Positions 1 through 7,957 are shown, numbered from the stretch's first letter. The stretch is DNA of 31,119 bases from Prevotellamassilia sp. (GCA_009775705.1 VSQE01000026.1:1-31119), one strand, 5' to 3'. Program-made: numbers and translations. The notes: a model not told the origin generated them from the sequence alone.

Positions 1-1
1 G

Positions 2-1039
2 TATATAAAAGATTATAAAGATTCCGATATAGTGGAAAGAAATAAATCTTTTAGTATAAAACTCTCCGATTATAAAAATAACAACCTACGGATTATTTAT
101 GCGGAAATAAGCAAAATTCATAAAGAATTTGTAGCACAAGGTACTTATACACAACAGTTAGGTGAAAATAAATTATTGCAATATATTTCGACATTTGCAG
201 ATAACATTTCCTCAAAGGACATACACAGATATTTCAACGTTGAAGCTAAATATGAAACATATAAAGGTTTAACAATAGAAATAATATCCACTAAAAATAC
301 AAAGAAACTATATGAGGCATTTTGGAAAGGAATAATGCCGTTTCTTAATCCGACTACATATAAAATTGAAGAAAAATATCAATCAATTTTTCTTAACGAT
401 GCAATAGAAGAACTATCATATAAAATATTCTCTAAGATTTTATATGAACTATATTTTTTTGAATCCTTAGGTACTTCAACCCGAAATATAATAAATAAGA
501 CATATCGGTTTTCTATGGAGCAACAAAACTCACGTGGAAAAGTTAATACATTAGGGTCAAAAGTTAAGGCAATGAATTTGTGGAATGAAATAAAAGGTCA
601 ATTTGAAAATATTGATTCGACAACAGAATCCGAACGACAAATGTTAAATGATTGCGATGATTGGTGCGAGCATCAATTTTGGAATCAAATATATACTCTT
701 GGAGATAAGTACATTTATCCAATTAGTTTCCAAACTGTAACGTATCGCTCTCTTACCCAATATGGAAAAACTAATGAGAACAAAAGCGAAAATATAATCG
801 ATAATTATCGTTTTGATATTTCACAGCCAGGCAACTTCATTAAAGGAGCAGAATTTGAAAAATTCTGTACATCAAATAACATCGGTTTTGATGAAGATGC
901 AAGTTTGAGTTTTGGTTGTCCTGTAATTCAATGGAATAATGGTATACAAGGACTTTATACAATTAAAACAAATATAGATTTTTCAACATGTCTTCAAATC
1001 TTTATTAACAATAAAATTGTTGACAGCGTCTTGAAATAG
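2..1039 (+). CDS. Hypothetical protein, 5' end outside window
   Basis: The reading frame is open from position 2 with no stop upstream, so the gene probably starts before the window; an internal GTG at 32 could serve as a start but need not be the true one. At least 345 residues are encoded, rich in Asn, Lys, Ile and Tyr as expected from the AT-rich DNA. I see no signal peptide, membrane segment, zinc site or nucleotide-binding motif, and I do not recognise the family. It ends 8 bp before the next plus-strand gene, so the two are probably co-transcribed. It belongs to the mobile-element block. Confidence 0.7.
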   Translation, partial: YIKDYKDSDIVERNKSFSIKLSDYKNNNLRIIYAEISKIHKEFVAQGTYTQQLGENKLLQYISTFADNISSKDIHRYFNVEAKYETYKGLTIEIISTKNTKKLYEAFWKGIMPFLNPTTYKIEEKYQSIFLNDAIEELSYKIFSKILYELYFFESLGTSTRNIINKTYRFSMEQQNSRGKVNTLGSKVKAMNLWNEIKGQFENIDSTTESERQMLNDCDDWCEHQFWNQIYTLGDKYIYPISFQTVTYRSLTQYGKTNENKSENIIDNYRFDISQPGNFIKGAEFEKFCTSNNIGFDEDASLSFGCPVIQWNNGIQGLYTIKTNIDFSTCLQIFINNKIVDSVLK

Positions 1040-1047
1040 AATAACGT

Positions 1048-1881
1048 ATGCGTAAAGTCCTATCAATACCACTTATACTACTCATCCCTTTTAGTTCATT
1101 TGCTCAGAGAATAAATAAATGTGGACAGAAGGTTATTAGTGAGATTCTAATTGTTCATGAATATGAAGGAGAAGAATTGAGAAATAATACAAAAAAGTAT
1201 GTTTATACCTATTCGGATGATTTAAAACTAAAAGGGTTGAAGTATTATTACTCTGGTTTTGATGCACGAGAAGGACGTATTGTTAAAGATAAATTGCGAG
1301 AAGAATTTATGCTTAAAGACAATACTCTTATAAGAAAAAGTCATGATTATAATTATAGTAATATGAAATGGGAGTATGATTTTGATCTTCATGGTAATAT
1401 CGTCAAAATAACTGAATATAGTTACGGTAGTGATGGTTCGGTTGCAAAATATGAGTATAATTACACATACGAATATTCTAAAGAACATAATTGGTGGCAA
1501 ATGGTTGGAAGTGGATGGACAGAATGGTATAAGCCCAAAAACGGCAAATGTTTCTATAAGCAAGAGTTAGCACCATATTGGGAATATTGTTATATAGATG
1601 GTATTCGGTATGATAAAGGAGTGTCACAAAGAGCGATAGAGTATAGACGAGAAGATTTCAATTTTGATATAAAAAATGACACCAATATTGACCTCTATAG
1701 AATAGTTGATAGATACGATACTTTTATAGGAATTGAAGCGACTGAATGGAATCGTAGCCGTAATGAGTATTTAGAAAAAGGATTCTCTTGGTCTCCTTAT
1801 GAGTATGTTTATGACAATGACAATTTAATAGAGATACGATGGGGAAAGCATACAAGTATTTATATAAAATATTTGTATTAG
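1048..1881 (+). CDS. Secreted tyrosine-rich hypothetical protein
   Basis: The 277-residue product opens with a clear signal peptide: Met-Arg-Lys, a hydrophobic stretch to about residue 17, and a cleavage site near SFA-Q at residues 17-20. No lipobox cysteine follows, so export to the periplasm by signal peptidase I is likely. The mature part is unusually rich in Tyr, Trp and charged residues and has short alternating stretches such as YEYDFDLHGN and KYEYNYTYEY. These resemble the YD-like repeats of surface proteins, though no regular period is evident. The gene follows the previous one by 8 bp and precedes the zinc-ribbon gene by 55 bp. Function is unknown. Confidence 0.75.
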   Translation: MRKVLSIPLILLIPFSSFAQRINKCGQKVISEILIVHEYEGEELRNNTKKYVYTYSDDLKLKGLKYYYSGFDAREGRIVKDKLREEFMLKDNTLIRKSHDYNYSNMKWEYDFDLHGNIVKITEYSYGSDGSVAKYEYNYTYEYSKEHNWWQMVGSGWTEWYKPKNGKCFYKQELAPYWEYCYIDGIRYDKGVSQRAIEYRREDFNFDIKNDTNIDLYRIVDRYDTFIGIEATEWNRSRNEYLEKGFSWSPYEYVYDNDNLIEIRWGKHTSIYIKYLY

Positions 1882-1936
1882 TTCTTCTTGACAGAGAGAT
1901 AAAGGTGCTGATTTTTACAAACATCAAAACAACAAT

Positions 1937-2737
1937 ATGGAAACTATCAAATGCTCAAAATGTGGATGCGAAATGTCGGCAATATCCGAAGCGTGTCCTA
2001 TGTGTGGAACACCTACACAAGTCTCTAACAAAGAAGTCGTAATTGAACCCCAACAATCCGACTATGTAAGGCGGTCAGACGTAAAAATGCTTGACGGACT
2101 CAAAGAAGTCATGGACACAATGATTGCAGATAAGCGAATTAACCCTATGTCAAACATCGTAGCGACAACAGAGGATGATGGCTATATTGGTGGTCGAGAG
2201 TATTGCGTGGACTGGATAATAGGAGTACCGACCAACTACACCAATAAGGCTTCGATAACTCTCTATTTTTGGGGTAAATCGGACGAGGACAAAAAGCGCA
2301 TATCCAAACTCGAAAATGCCCCTATTTTCAGTCAAGAATCCTATGATTGTGGTACAGATACTGAGAAGGCGGCATACCTTTTCTCTGAATTTGTGCGGAA
2401 TGTATGGCTGTATGATGGAGAAGTCAATTTTGAGAGCGTGGAGATTGAAAAGGCTTCTTTGGATAGTGTAGAACTATATCTGTCTGAAGATGCTTCTAAT
2501 CAATGGGAAGAGTTAGTGTCATTGGTTAATGACTATAACGCATTGGCAAAGGAAAGCGACTATACTCTGTTGTCAATTGATGAGAAACAGCATCTATTCA
2601 AAGGTTCCTTCCCCACAAACAAGAAAGTCGGCAGCTTCCTTTCAAAAAGTGCCAAGACACACAAAAGAATGAAAGTTGCTTTTGAGAAAATTCTGATTCA
2701 CTGCCAAACATTCCTGAAAGATTGGCAGACAAAATAA
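1937..2737 (+). CDS. Zinc-ribbon domain hypothetical protein
   Basis: The 266-residue protein begins with a zinc-ribbon knuckle pair: CSKCGCE at residues 6-12 and CPMCG around residue 21, giving four cysteines in two C-x2-C pairs that can bind one zinc ion. The rest, roughly residues 45-266, is a soluble acidic region with no family I recognise. Such N-terminal ribbons are common in Bacteroidota accessory proteins and usually serve structure or nucleic-acid/protein binding. It is the last plus-strand gene of the first group and faces the HTH-methyltransferase-like gene, with a terminator-like hairpin between them. Confidence 0.7.
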   Translation: METIKCSKCGCEMSAISEACPMCGTPTQVSNKEVVIEPQQSDYVRRSDVKMLDGLKEVMDTMIADKRINPMSNIVATTEDDGYIGGREYCVDWIIGVPTNYTNKASITLYFWGKSDEDKKRISKLENAPIFSQESYDCGTDTEKAAYLFSEFVRNVWLYDGEVNFESVEIEKASLDSVELYLSEDASNQWEELVSLVNDYNALAKESDYTLLSIDEKQHLFKGSFPTNKKVGSFLSKSAKTHKRMKVAFEKILIHCQTFLKDWQTK

Positions 2738-2745
2738 AGGTGGGA

Positions 2746-2777
2746 TGGGGGGGTGTAGAAAGTTACATCCCCATTTT
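2746..2777 (+). terminator. Intrinsic terminator between convergent genes
   Basis: A G-rich arm (2746-2757) pairs with TACATCCCCA (2764-2773) around a short loop, with small imperfections, and the hairpin is followed by TTTT then T-rich DNA. It lies 9 bp after the zinc-ribbon stop codon and just before the stop of the convergent minus-strand gene. Confidence 0.55.
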
Positions 2778-2780
2778 GTA

Positions 2781-3695
2781 TTATTTAACCGTTTTTCTAA
2801 ACACGAAGAAATAGGCGTGAGCTGGTACTGAGGCGGTGAAGCGAGTTCGGCGGCGGTCAATTTTACTGTGCTTGGGGTCTATATATATGAGTTTGTCAAC
2901 CAATCCAAAGCCTATTTCTTTTGCCATTCTCAGCACTTCATCCGATAGCCAATAAGGAGCATTCTGAAAAGTAAAATCCATGACTTTATAGACTAAAATC
3001 CCTTTGGTTTGCATTTTTCTGTGTGCAAGTCGTAACATCTTCTCATGCTCTTCAAGCAATTCATCAAGACTTGAAAAATGTGTAGATACGTCAAATCGGC
3101 TTTTGGTTGAGGGTATTTCAACCGAACAAGGCAAGTCGATGACTATATTCTCAAATGTACCGTCATGCCAATCGGTATCAAAGTCTGCCAAATCTTTCAC
3201 CTTGTTATTGTTAAGCATAGAGGCATATTTGTCGTAACACTGTATGGGTTCTTGAAGTCCCTCTTTATAGAATCCCAATTTCCATGCCGTGAGGTCACAT
3301 TGAAATCTCATCCTCTTAGGCAAGTGAATAGCAAGAATGACTTTAAGTATATCGGTCTGATTATCAGAAACAGAAAGAAAATGCACCTTGTCGACTTGAT
3401 TGATAATAGTAGTTTTCTTCTCTTTCGGCTTAGGTGGCTCTGACATTCTAAGATATTTCCTTACCGTATTTGCGGTAAGACCAAGAGCTTCGGCAATCTG
3501 AGGTGCTTTATCTTTGGGATTCTGCGTTATATACTCCTTTACCTTATTATAAAGATATATTTGTCGGTCTGTAGAGCGGTCTATACCTTTCGATTGTATA
3601 TATGACCTTATGGCAGCAGTCGTGACGTTGTTGTTGGCTGCATTTTCTTCCACTGATAACGTGGGGTCGTATTTCGTGATTCTTGAAGTCTTCAT
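2781..3695 (-). CDS. HTH protein fused to a DNA-methyltransferase-like domain
   Basis: From the ATG at 3695 this is 304 residues; an upstream TTG at 3707 would add four. Residues about 10-85 hold two helix-turn-helix-like segments, the second being PQIAEALGLTANTVRKYL. The rest resembles class I SAM-dependent DNA methyltransferases: CDLTAWKLGFYK sits where the SAM-binding motif I is expected, ENIVIDLPC where the catalytic DPPY/F motif IV is expected, then KGILVYKVMDFTFQ and a C-terminal HAYFFVFRK. Motif IV is DLPC rather than DPPF and motif I lacks its glycine pattern, so the enzyme may be inactive or act on an unusual substrate, serving as a DNA-binding regulator. It is transcribed divergently from the tandem-NADAR gene. 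Confidence 0.65.
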   Translation of the reverse strand: MKTSRITKYDPTLSVEENAANNNVTTAAIRSYIQSKGIDRSTDRQIYLYNKVKEYITQNPKDKAPQIAEALGLTANTVRKYLRMSEPPKPKEKKTTIINQVDKVHFLSVSDNQTDILKVILAIHLPKRMRFQCDLTAWKLGFYKEGLQEPIQCYDKYASMLNNNKVKDLADFDTDWHDGTFENIVIDLPCSVEIPSTKSRFDVSTHFSSLDELLEEHEKMLRLAHRKMQTKGILVYKVMDFTFQNAPYWLSDEVLRMAKEIGFGLVDKLIYIDPKHSKIDRRRTRFTASVPAHAYFFVFRKTVK

Positions 3696-4015
3696 ATTTA
3701 ACTGCAAAGTTAGTCAGAATCGGTTACAAGCGCAATAATTGATAGTTATAAAATCGGGTAAATCATCATTCTGAATGAGTTTTTAGTTAACAGATACATA
3801 AATTAGCCCTTTGAGGAACAAATATTTGGAGTCAGGCGATTTTAGCTATACCTTTGCATCGTAATCGAAAATCGGTTATACCAACATGAAGGGTAAGAAG
3901 TCTTATTAGCAACTTTCTTTGACAACCAGCCTATTTGATACTTAGCGAAGTTGAGGGCAACGGTGTATCCCGAAAGGGCATGTGGTTTAGAAATAAACAA
4001 AAAATACTCAACTGT
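3696..4015. promoter_or_regulatory. Divergent promoter region, 320 bp
   Basis: This is the longest gene-free stretch of the element. It holds two outward promoters: CAAAGTTA (3705-3712, minus strand reads TAACTTTG) for the methyltransferase-like gene and TTTG-N20-TACCTTTG (3825-3856) for the NADAR gene. The minus promoter would start RNA only a few bases before the ATG, giving an almost leaderless message. The plus promoter implies a leader of about 150 nt if translation starts at 4016. No conserved riboswitch is recognised in that leader. Confidence 0.5.
3825..3856 (+). promoter_or_regulatory. Bacteroidota-type promoter of the NADAR gene
   Basis: TTTG at 3825-3828, a 20-bp spacer and TACCTTTG at 3849-3856 match the Bacteroidota housekeeping consensus TTTG-N19/20-TAnnTTTG. 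Confidence 0.65.
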
Positions 4016-5542
4016 ATGATTTCCAGTAATTTTTCTTCTTCTATTGTACTTGACCACGTAGAGACCTACGATGCCTCAACTATTAATTGTTATGCCTTTC
4101 GCCGTGGCACTGATGTGGTTGACGGTCATGCACTTGCCATAGGCAATATGGTTAGCGGTTATCCTTTTGATATACAAGGGAACACGTTCTATAATTCGGA
4201 ATGTGCCTACATCGCAGGAATGTTTAGTAATGATTCTGACAGTCACCATGATTTGCAAGAGGCTCTCCAAATTGAAACCAACGGCTTCATGGCAAAGAAG
4301 AAAATTCGCCGTTTTAATGAAGATGCGAAACGGGCTGATTGGGAGGAGTTTAATGTTCAGTGGATGTTTTATTGCGTATGGTGCAAGGTGGCGAATAATG
4401 CAGCGTTCCGTAAAATGTTACTTGAAATTCCTTCTGATGCGGTCATCATAGAGGATTCCACTTTTCAGAACGGAAGAACTGCTGCAATATGGGGAACAAG
4501 GAACAAGATACAGAGACAGTTAACCCTTGAATACAAGAAGAAGTTAGCGGCAGAAGGTCTTAGTAAGGTCGCAATTAAGAAGGCGTGTGACGAGAAACGA
4601 CTTGGCGAATGGCGCAAGCAAGGAGTATTTGTCGGGAAAAACCTTATGGGCAAGATTCTTATGCTCTGCCGTGATGCCGCCATGCGTGGTACTACACCCG
4701 ACATCAACCTTGAATTACTACGTTCCAAGCATATCTACCTATCTGGCGTACAGCTGTATTTGGACGAATTGCCTACTGTTGGCGGTTTTTCGGTAAAGGT
4801 CGATAAGGCTATTATTCTTGACCATGAAGAAGTTTATGACCCTAAGCAACAGAACGTATGGCCGTTCAAGCACGTAGACGATATTGTCGAGGGCGTGAAG
4901 CTCGACTTATGTAATATGACTTCTTGCTATCCGTTTGAGGTTGATGGTGTTAAGTGGCGCAGTAGTGAAGAACTGTATCTCGCAGGTGAGTTCTCCAATG
5001 ATACCGCCGAACATCAAGCTATTCAAGAAGAACTGAGGGCTGCAAAAAGTCCGTATGCCGCTAAACGGTTCATTAAAGGCAAGCATCGCAAGGAAGTGAG
5101 AAAGGATTTTGCAGAGTTCCGTACACAGTGGATGCTATGGTGCGTATGGCAGAAGTGTTTACATAATTCCGACTTTAGGAGCAAGCTGTTATCCATTCCA
5201 GAAGACATTATACTCGTGGAGGAGACTACGACCGATACAGGTGGAAGCGGACGGATATGGGGATGCTATAACCGTGAACTTGTAGAGGCTCGGAAGGCTG
5301 TTGCTCAGTCTATTACAGAAAAACATAGCGACCTCTCCAAGAAAAATATCGACTTCCTTATCAATATCGAGACCAACGCAATTCGTAATATCGGTCTTTT
5401 CAGAGGTCAGAACAATATCGGCAAAATACTTATGATTTGCCGACAATGCCTCAAGCGTTGTACCTCGCCCGAAATCGACCTCGGCCTCTTAAGAAGCAAG
5501 AATATTTATATTCTCGGCAAACGGCTTCCATTTTTCGATTAA
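4016..5542 (+). CDS. Tandem NADAR-domain protein
   Basis: The protein contains two copies of a NADAR (YbiA/DUF1768-like) domain, the first about residues 7-255 and the second about 256-508. Each copy has the same landmarks: an LDHxExYD lead, NMxSxYPFxxxG, a serine-glutamate segment (NSECAYIAGMFSND; SSEELYLAGEFSND), an IWG motif, and a late G-K/Q-N-x2-GKILMxCR motif. NADAR proteins bind ADP-ribose; some remove ADP-ribose from guanine in DNA and act as antitoxins to DarT1-type toxins. Single domains are about 160-200 residues, so this is a duplication with insertions. The start is uncertain: ATG 4016 gives 508 residues, ATG 3980 gives 520, and a TTG at 3935 is possible. No DarT-like toxin gene is visible in the window. 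Confidence 0.8.
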   Translation: MISSNFSSSIVLDHVETYDASTINCYAFRRGTDVVDGHALAIGNMVSGYPFDIQGNTFYNSECAYIAGMFSNDSDSHHDLQEALQIETNGFMAKKKIRRFNEDAKRADWEEFNVQWMFYCVWCKVANNAAFRKMLLEIPSDAVIIEDSTFQNGRTAAIWGTRNKIQRQLTLEYKKKLAAEGLSKVAIKKACDEKRLGEWRKQGVFVGKNLMGKILMLCRDAAMRGTTPDINLELLRSKHIYLSGVQLYLDELPTVGGFSVKVDKAIILDHEEVYDPKQQNVWPFKHVDDIVEGVKLDLCNMTSCYPFEVDGVKWRSSEELYLAGEFSNDTAEHQAIQEELRAAKSPYAAKRFIKGKHRKEVRKDFAEFRTQWMLWCVWQKCLHNSDFRSKLLSIPEDIILVEETTTDTGGSGRIWGCYNRELVEARKAVAQSITEKHSDLSKKNIDFLINIETNAIRNIGLFRGQNNIGKILMICRQCLKRCTSPEIDLGLLRSKNIYILGKRLPFFD

Positions 5543-5661
5543 TCCTCACCACATTATATGTTCAGTAAGAGTTACGAAGTAGCAACAATTCATCCGTTGC
5601 CACGTTCACCATGTATCTTATAATATCAATTTCACGATTTATAATTAACAATAGAAACATT

Positions 5662-6189
5662 ATGATAGAGAGCATCGTATTACTAAACGGGCACAAACTT
5701 CACTGTTACCCAAAACAGAACTATGTACAGCCGAAATACAATAGACCTTTGAATCATGAAGCAATTAGGGCAAACAAACGATTGTTTTATACCAATGTCT
5801 TCAATTTTATTCTCAACACAGACGAGATACTGAACGACAGTCGATATTTTCTTGCCTCAGCAGGTTATTACACCTCTATTGGAAGTACAGTAATACCATG
5901 CCTAGGAACTTTTATCGAGTGGTGGAAGTATTGCAAACGATATTCATGGGATGCCGACAACCTGCCCATTTGGGCAATATCGGGTAATCCAATGACGGGT
6001 TCAAGTGGTTGTGCAACAGTTGATATGAATGGGATTTTGCATAGCGCAAAACTACAGCATCGGTTCATAGAGATTGTCAAGTCGTTCAACAACATCTCAA
6101 ACAGATATATAGCAGCGCAAAAAGAATGTGAAATATACCCTCTTGATTACGTACTAGCTAGGTTACTGATAAAAATTAACAATCATTAA
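5662..6189 (+). CDS. Hypothetical protein, 175 aa
   Basis: The ATG at 5662 gives a soluble 175-residue protein starting MIESIVLLNGHKLHCYP; an upstream ATG at 5611 would add 17 hydrophobic residues without a proper signal peptide, so I prefer the inner start. There is a moderately hydrophobic middle around YYTSIGSTVIPCLGTFIEWW that could be one membrane-associated segment, but the evidence is weak. I do not recognise the family. It follows the tandem-NADAR gene by 119 bp on the same strand with no terminator seen between, so it may be its partner in an operon. Confidence 0.6.
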   Translation: MIESIVLLNGHKLHCYPKQNYVQPKYNRPLNHEAIRANKRLFYTNVFNFILNTDEILNDSRYFLASAGYYTSIGSTVIPCLGTFIEWWKYCKRYSWDADNLPIWAISGNPMTGSSGCATVDMNGILHSAKLQHRFIEIVKSFNNISNRYIAAQKECEIYPLDYVLARLLIKINNH

Positions 6190-6200
6190 AAGAGAGCGAT

Positions 6201-6231
6201 TTTGCACTATCATCACCTTGCGGTATGTTTG
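6201..6231 (+). promoter_or_regulatory. Promoter of the 185-aa gene (twin copy 1)
   Basis: TTTG at 6201-6204, a 19-bp spacer and TATGTTTG at 6224-6231 match the Bacteroidota consensus exactly. The spacer and flanks are shared with the promoter at 7927-7957 (GATTTTG, ACTAT, GGTATGTTTG, AGTTTAAT), which points to a duplicated regulatory unit. Confidence 0.65.
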
Positions 6232-6267
6232 GAATAAATCAAGTTTAATTAATAAAAATATAAAATT

Positions 6268-6825
6268 ATGACAAAGAAAATAAACGATGTGACTACCAAC
6301 AAGTCAATTGAAGTGATGAATACACATAAATTTAATCATCTGCTCAAACTAGCAAAACAGAACGAGTGTATAATGACGGAATTTATAAACTTCCTTTCTA
6401 ATTTAAGTATGGAAACGTGTTCCGTCAGAGATGACTTAAACCATTATTTGAATGAAGAAGTCACGGATATTTTGAAAGATAAACTTGAGGACAAATATGC
6501 TGTATATTTTGACTTGGAGGATGAATATGATATTCGGGAAGTATTAGAGGAAAGCGAAAACATCAATGCAAACTGCGTTGAGATACTAAACTGTATTGAT
6601 AAAGAGTGCTTTGCATTTGAGGATTGGGGATGCAAATCCGATTTGAATTGCGGGAATAGTTCCTTTATTCTTGACTACGAGTATGATGAGGAAAATTATG
6701 ATTTGATAATATCTGTATCGTTTATCTCACGACTGCAATGGTATATTGAAGAGGAAGCAGGTATAGAGCCTTTAAAGATAAGCATAAATCAGTTACTCAT
6801 CGCAAATCATTCTGACGTGGCTTAA
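6268..6825 (+). CDS. Acidic hypothetical protein, 185 aa
   Basis: The product is strongly acidic, with runs such as LEDEYDIREVLEESEN in the middle and DYEYDEENYD later, and no membrane segment or known motif. Acidic small proteins of mobile elements sometimes mimic DNA or bind toxins, but nothing specific supports this here. It has its own promoter (6201-6231). Its last 33 bp overlap the 3' end of the convergent XRE gene, so the two messages are complementary at their ends. Confidence 0.65.
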   Translation: MTKKINDVTTNKSIEVMNTHKFNHLLKLAKQNECIMTEFINFLSNLSMETCSVRDDLNHYLNEEVTDILKDKLEDKYAVYFDLEDEYDIREVLEESENINANCVEILNCIDKECFAFEDWGCKSDLNCGNSSFILDYEYDEENYDLIISVSFISRLQWYIEEEAGIEPLKISINQLLIANHSDVA

Positions 6826-7122
6826 TAATTCATTGAGTGTGTTGGCGATATAGGTTTTGTCTTTATAAACGATGATTGATGTAAGAGAATTTGGGGTAGT
6901 CGAGGAGAAAATGATATTGTTTTCTACCTTATCTGCAAATAAATCGGCTATCCCAATATTCAACGCCTTAGCGATATTTTCAAGGGAGGAAAGTTGAGGA
7001 TTACCATTCAATGTACGACTCAAAGACTCGGGTTTGACATTCATTATGGCTGCTAAATCTTTCATCTGCAAACCCTTTTCGCTGCATATCTCCTTCACTC
7101 TATTAGCTAATTCTTTGCTCAT
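6793..7122 (-). CDS. XRE-family HTH transcriptional regulator
   Basis: The 109-residue protein has a typical Cro/CI helix-turn-helix at about residues 5-62: LANRVKEICSEKGLQMKDLA, then NVKPESLSRTLNGNPQLSSLENIAKALNIGIADLF. The remaining 45 residues (IIFSSTTPNSLTSIIVYKDKT) form a short C-terminal part like that of many Bacteroidales XRE regulators. It is divergent from the small serine recombinase and separated from it by an inverted repeat that overlaps both promoters, so it probably represses itself and the recombinase. The 3' end overlaps the convergent 185-residue gene by 33 bp. Confidence 0.85.
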   Translation of the reverse strand: MSKELANRVKEICSEKGLQMKDLAAIMNVKPESLSRTLNGNPQLSSLENIAKALNIGIADLFADKVENNIIFSSTTPNSLTSIIVYKDKTYIANTLNELLSHVRMICDE

Positions 7123-7139
7123 AATTTCTGATTTTGATG

Positions 7140-7178
7140 CAAAGATACGAAATTAACTTTAGATATCATTTGTATCAA
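7140..7178 (-). promoter_or_regulatory. Promoter of the XRE regulator
   Basis: On the minus strand two -7 candidates exist: TATCTTTG (7147-7140) and TAATTTCG (7155-7148). The second lies 20 bp from a TTG at 7178-7176 inside the inverted repeat, mirroring the layout of the opposite promoter. The choice between them is open. Confidence 0.45.
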
Positions 7179-7223
7179 TTCTACTTAACTATTTCTAGCT
7201 AAAGATATTTTGATTCAAATGAT
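7165..7223. repeat. 14-bp inverted repeat, likely operator
   Basis: ATCATTTGTATCAA (7165-7178) and TTGATTCAAATGAT (7210-7223) are inverted copies that match at 13 of 14 positions and are 31 bp apart. The right arm covers the -33 box of the recombinase promoter (7209-7212) and the left arm the -33 region of the XRE promoter. This suits binding by the XRE repressor; use as a recombination site by the adjacent serine recombinase is the alternative. Confidence 0.5.
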
Positions 7224-7239
7224 TTAAGTTGTAATTTTG
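7209..7239 (+). promoter_or_regulatory. Promoter of the small serine recombinase
   Basis: TTTG at 7209-7212, a 19-bp spacer and TAATTTTG at 7232-7239 match the Bacteroidota consensus. The predicted leader is about 40 nt. Confidence 0.6.
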
Positions 7240-7283
7240 TGATATGTAAATTGATAATATAAACACAATAAAATTTGTCTGAT

Positions 7284-7919
7284 ATGGAAAAAGTTAAGGT
7301 TGTTATTTACGCAAGAGTTTCAACGGCAGGGCAAGACTACGACCGTCAACTTGTAGAGCTTCAACAATATGCCGACCGCATGAATTATATTGTTATAAAG
7401 ACCTTCAGCGAAAAGATTAGCGGTGCAAAAAAGGTAGAAGAACGTCATGCAATGACAGAACTATTAAACTATGTTGAGGTAAACGAGGTTGATAAGGTGC
7501 TAATCTACGAATGTAGTCGATTGAGTCGTCGAGCCGTTGATTTTCTTTCTATCATCGAGATTTTCAATGAAAAGAAGATAAGTCTTTATATCCATCAAAA
7601 CGGTCTTGAAACCTTACTTCCCAATGGTGAGATCAATCCCATTGCAACGTTGGTATTAGGCATTCTTGCACAGTTCAATTCAATGGAAAGAAGCCTTATC
7701 CGTTCACGCATGGAAAGCGGTTATAACAATTATCGTAACAATGGAGGCGTTGTCGGGCGTAAGATTGGTTATCGCAAGACCAACGAGCAAATGAAAAATG
7801 AGTACTCAGAAGAAATCCGACTCCTGAAAAAAGGATATTCACTCCGTAACATCGCAAAAATCACAAAGACAAGCGTAAACACGCTTAGAAAGCTAAACGC
7901 ATTAACAAATATTTACTGA
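7284..7919 (+). CDS. Small serine recombinase (resolvase/invertase family)
   Basis: The ATG at 7284 gives 211 residues; a TTG at 7275 would add three. The N-terminal catalytic domain starts VKVVIYARVSTAGQDYDRQL with the nucleophilic serine at residue 13, followed by the conserved YECSRLSRRAVDFL and the QFNSMERSLIRSRMESG hinge helix. A C-terminal HTH_7-like segment ends the protein (LLKKGYSLRNIAKITKTSVNTLRKL). Length and domains fit resolvases and DNA invertases rather than large integrases. It may resolve multimers, invert a segment, or assist element transfer. It is divergent from the XRE repressor and preceded by a good promoter. Confidence 0.9.
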   Translation: MEKVKVVIYARVSTAGQDYDRQLVELQQYADRMNYIVIKTFSEKISGAKKVEERHAMTELLNYVEVNEVDKVLIYECSRLSRRAVDFLSIIEIFNEKKISLYIHQNGLETLLPNGEINPIATLVLGILAQFNSMERSLIRSRMESGYNNYRNNGGVVGRKIGYRKTNEQMKNEYSEEIRLLKKGYSLRNIAKITKTSVNTLRKLNALTNIY

Positions 7920-7926
7920 AATAGAT

Positions 7927-7957
7927 TTTGTACTATAATACAGCCGTGGTATGTTTG
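7927..7957 (+). promoter_or_regulatory. Promoter of the integrase operon (twin copy 2)
   Basis: TTTG at 7927-7930, a 19-bp spacer and TATGTTTG at 7950-7957 match the consensus and closely resemble the promoter at 6201-6231. Transcription would start near 7964, leaving a leader of about 160 nt before the 43-residue gene; a four-codon mini-ORF (ATG 7988) lies in it. Confidence 0.65.

Noticed and set aside
7165..7223. Invertible promoter segment flanked by inverted repeats
   Set aside because: The arms are only 31 bp apart, very short for a serine-invertase segment, and fit an operator better; kept as a lesser alternative.
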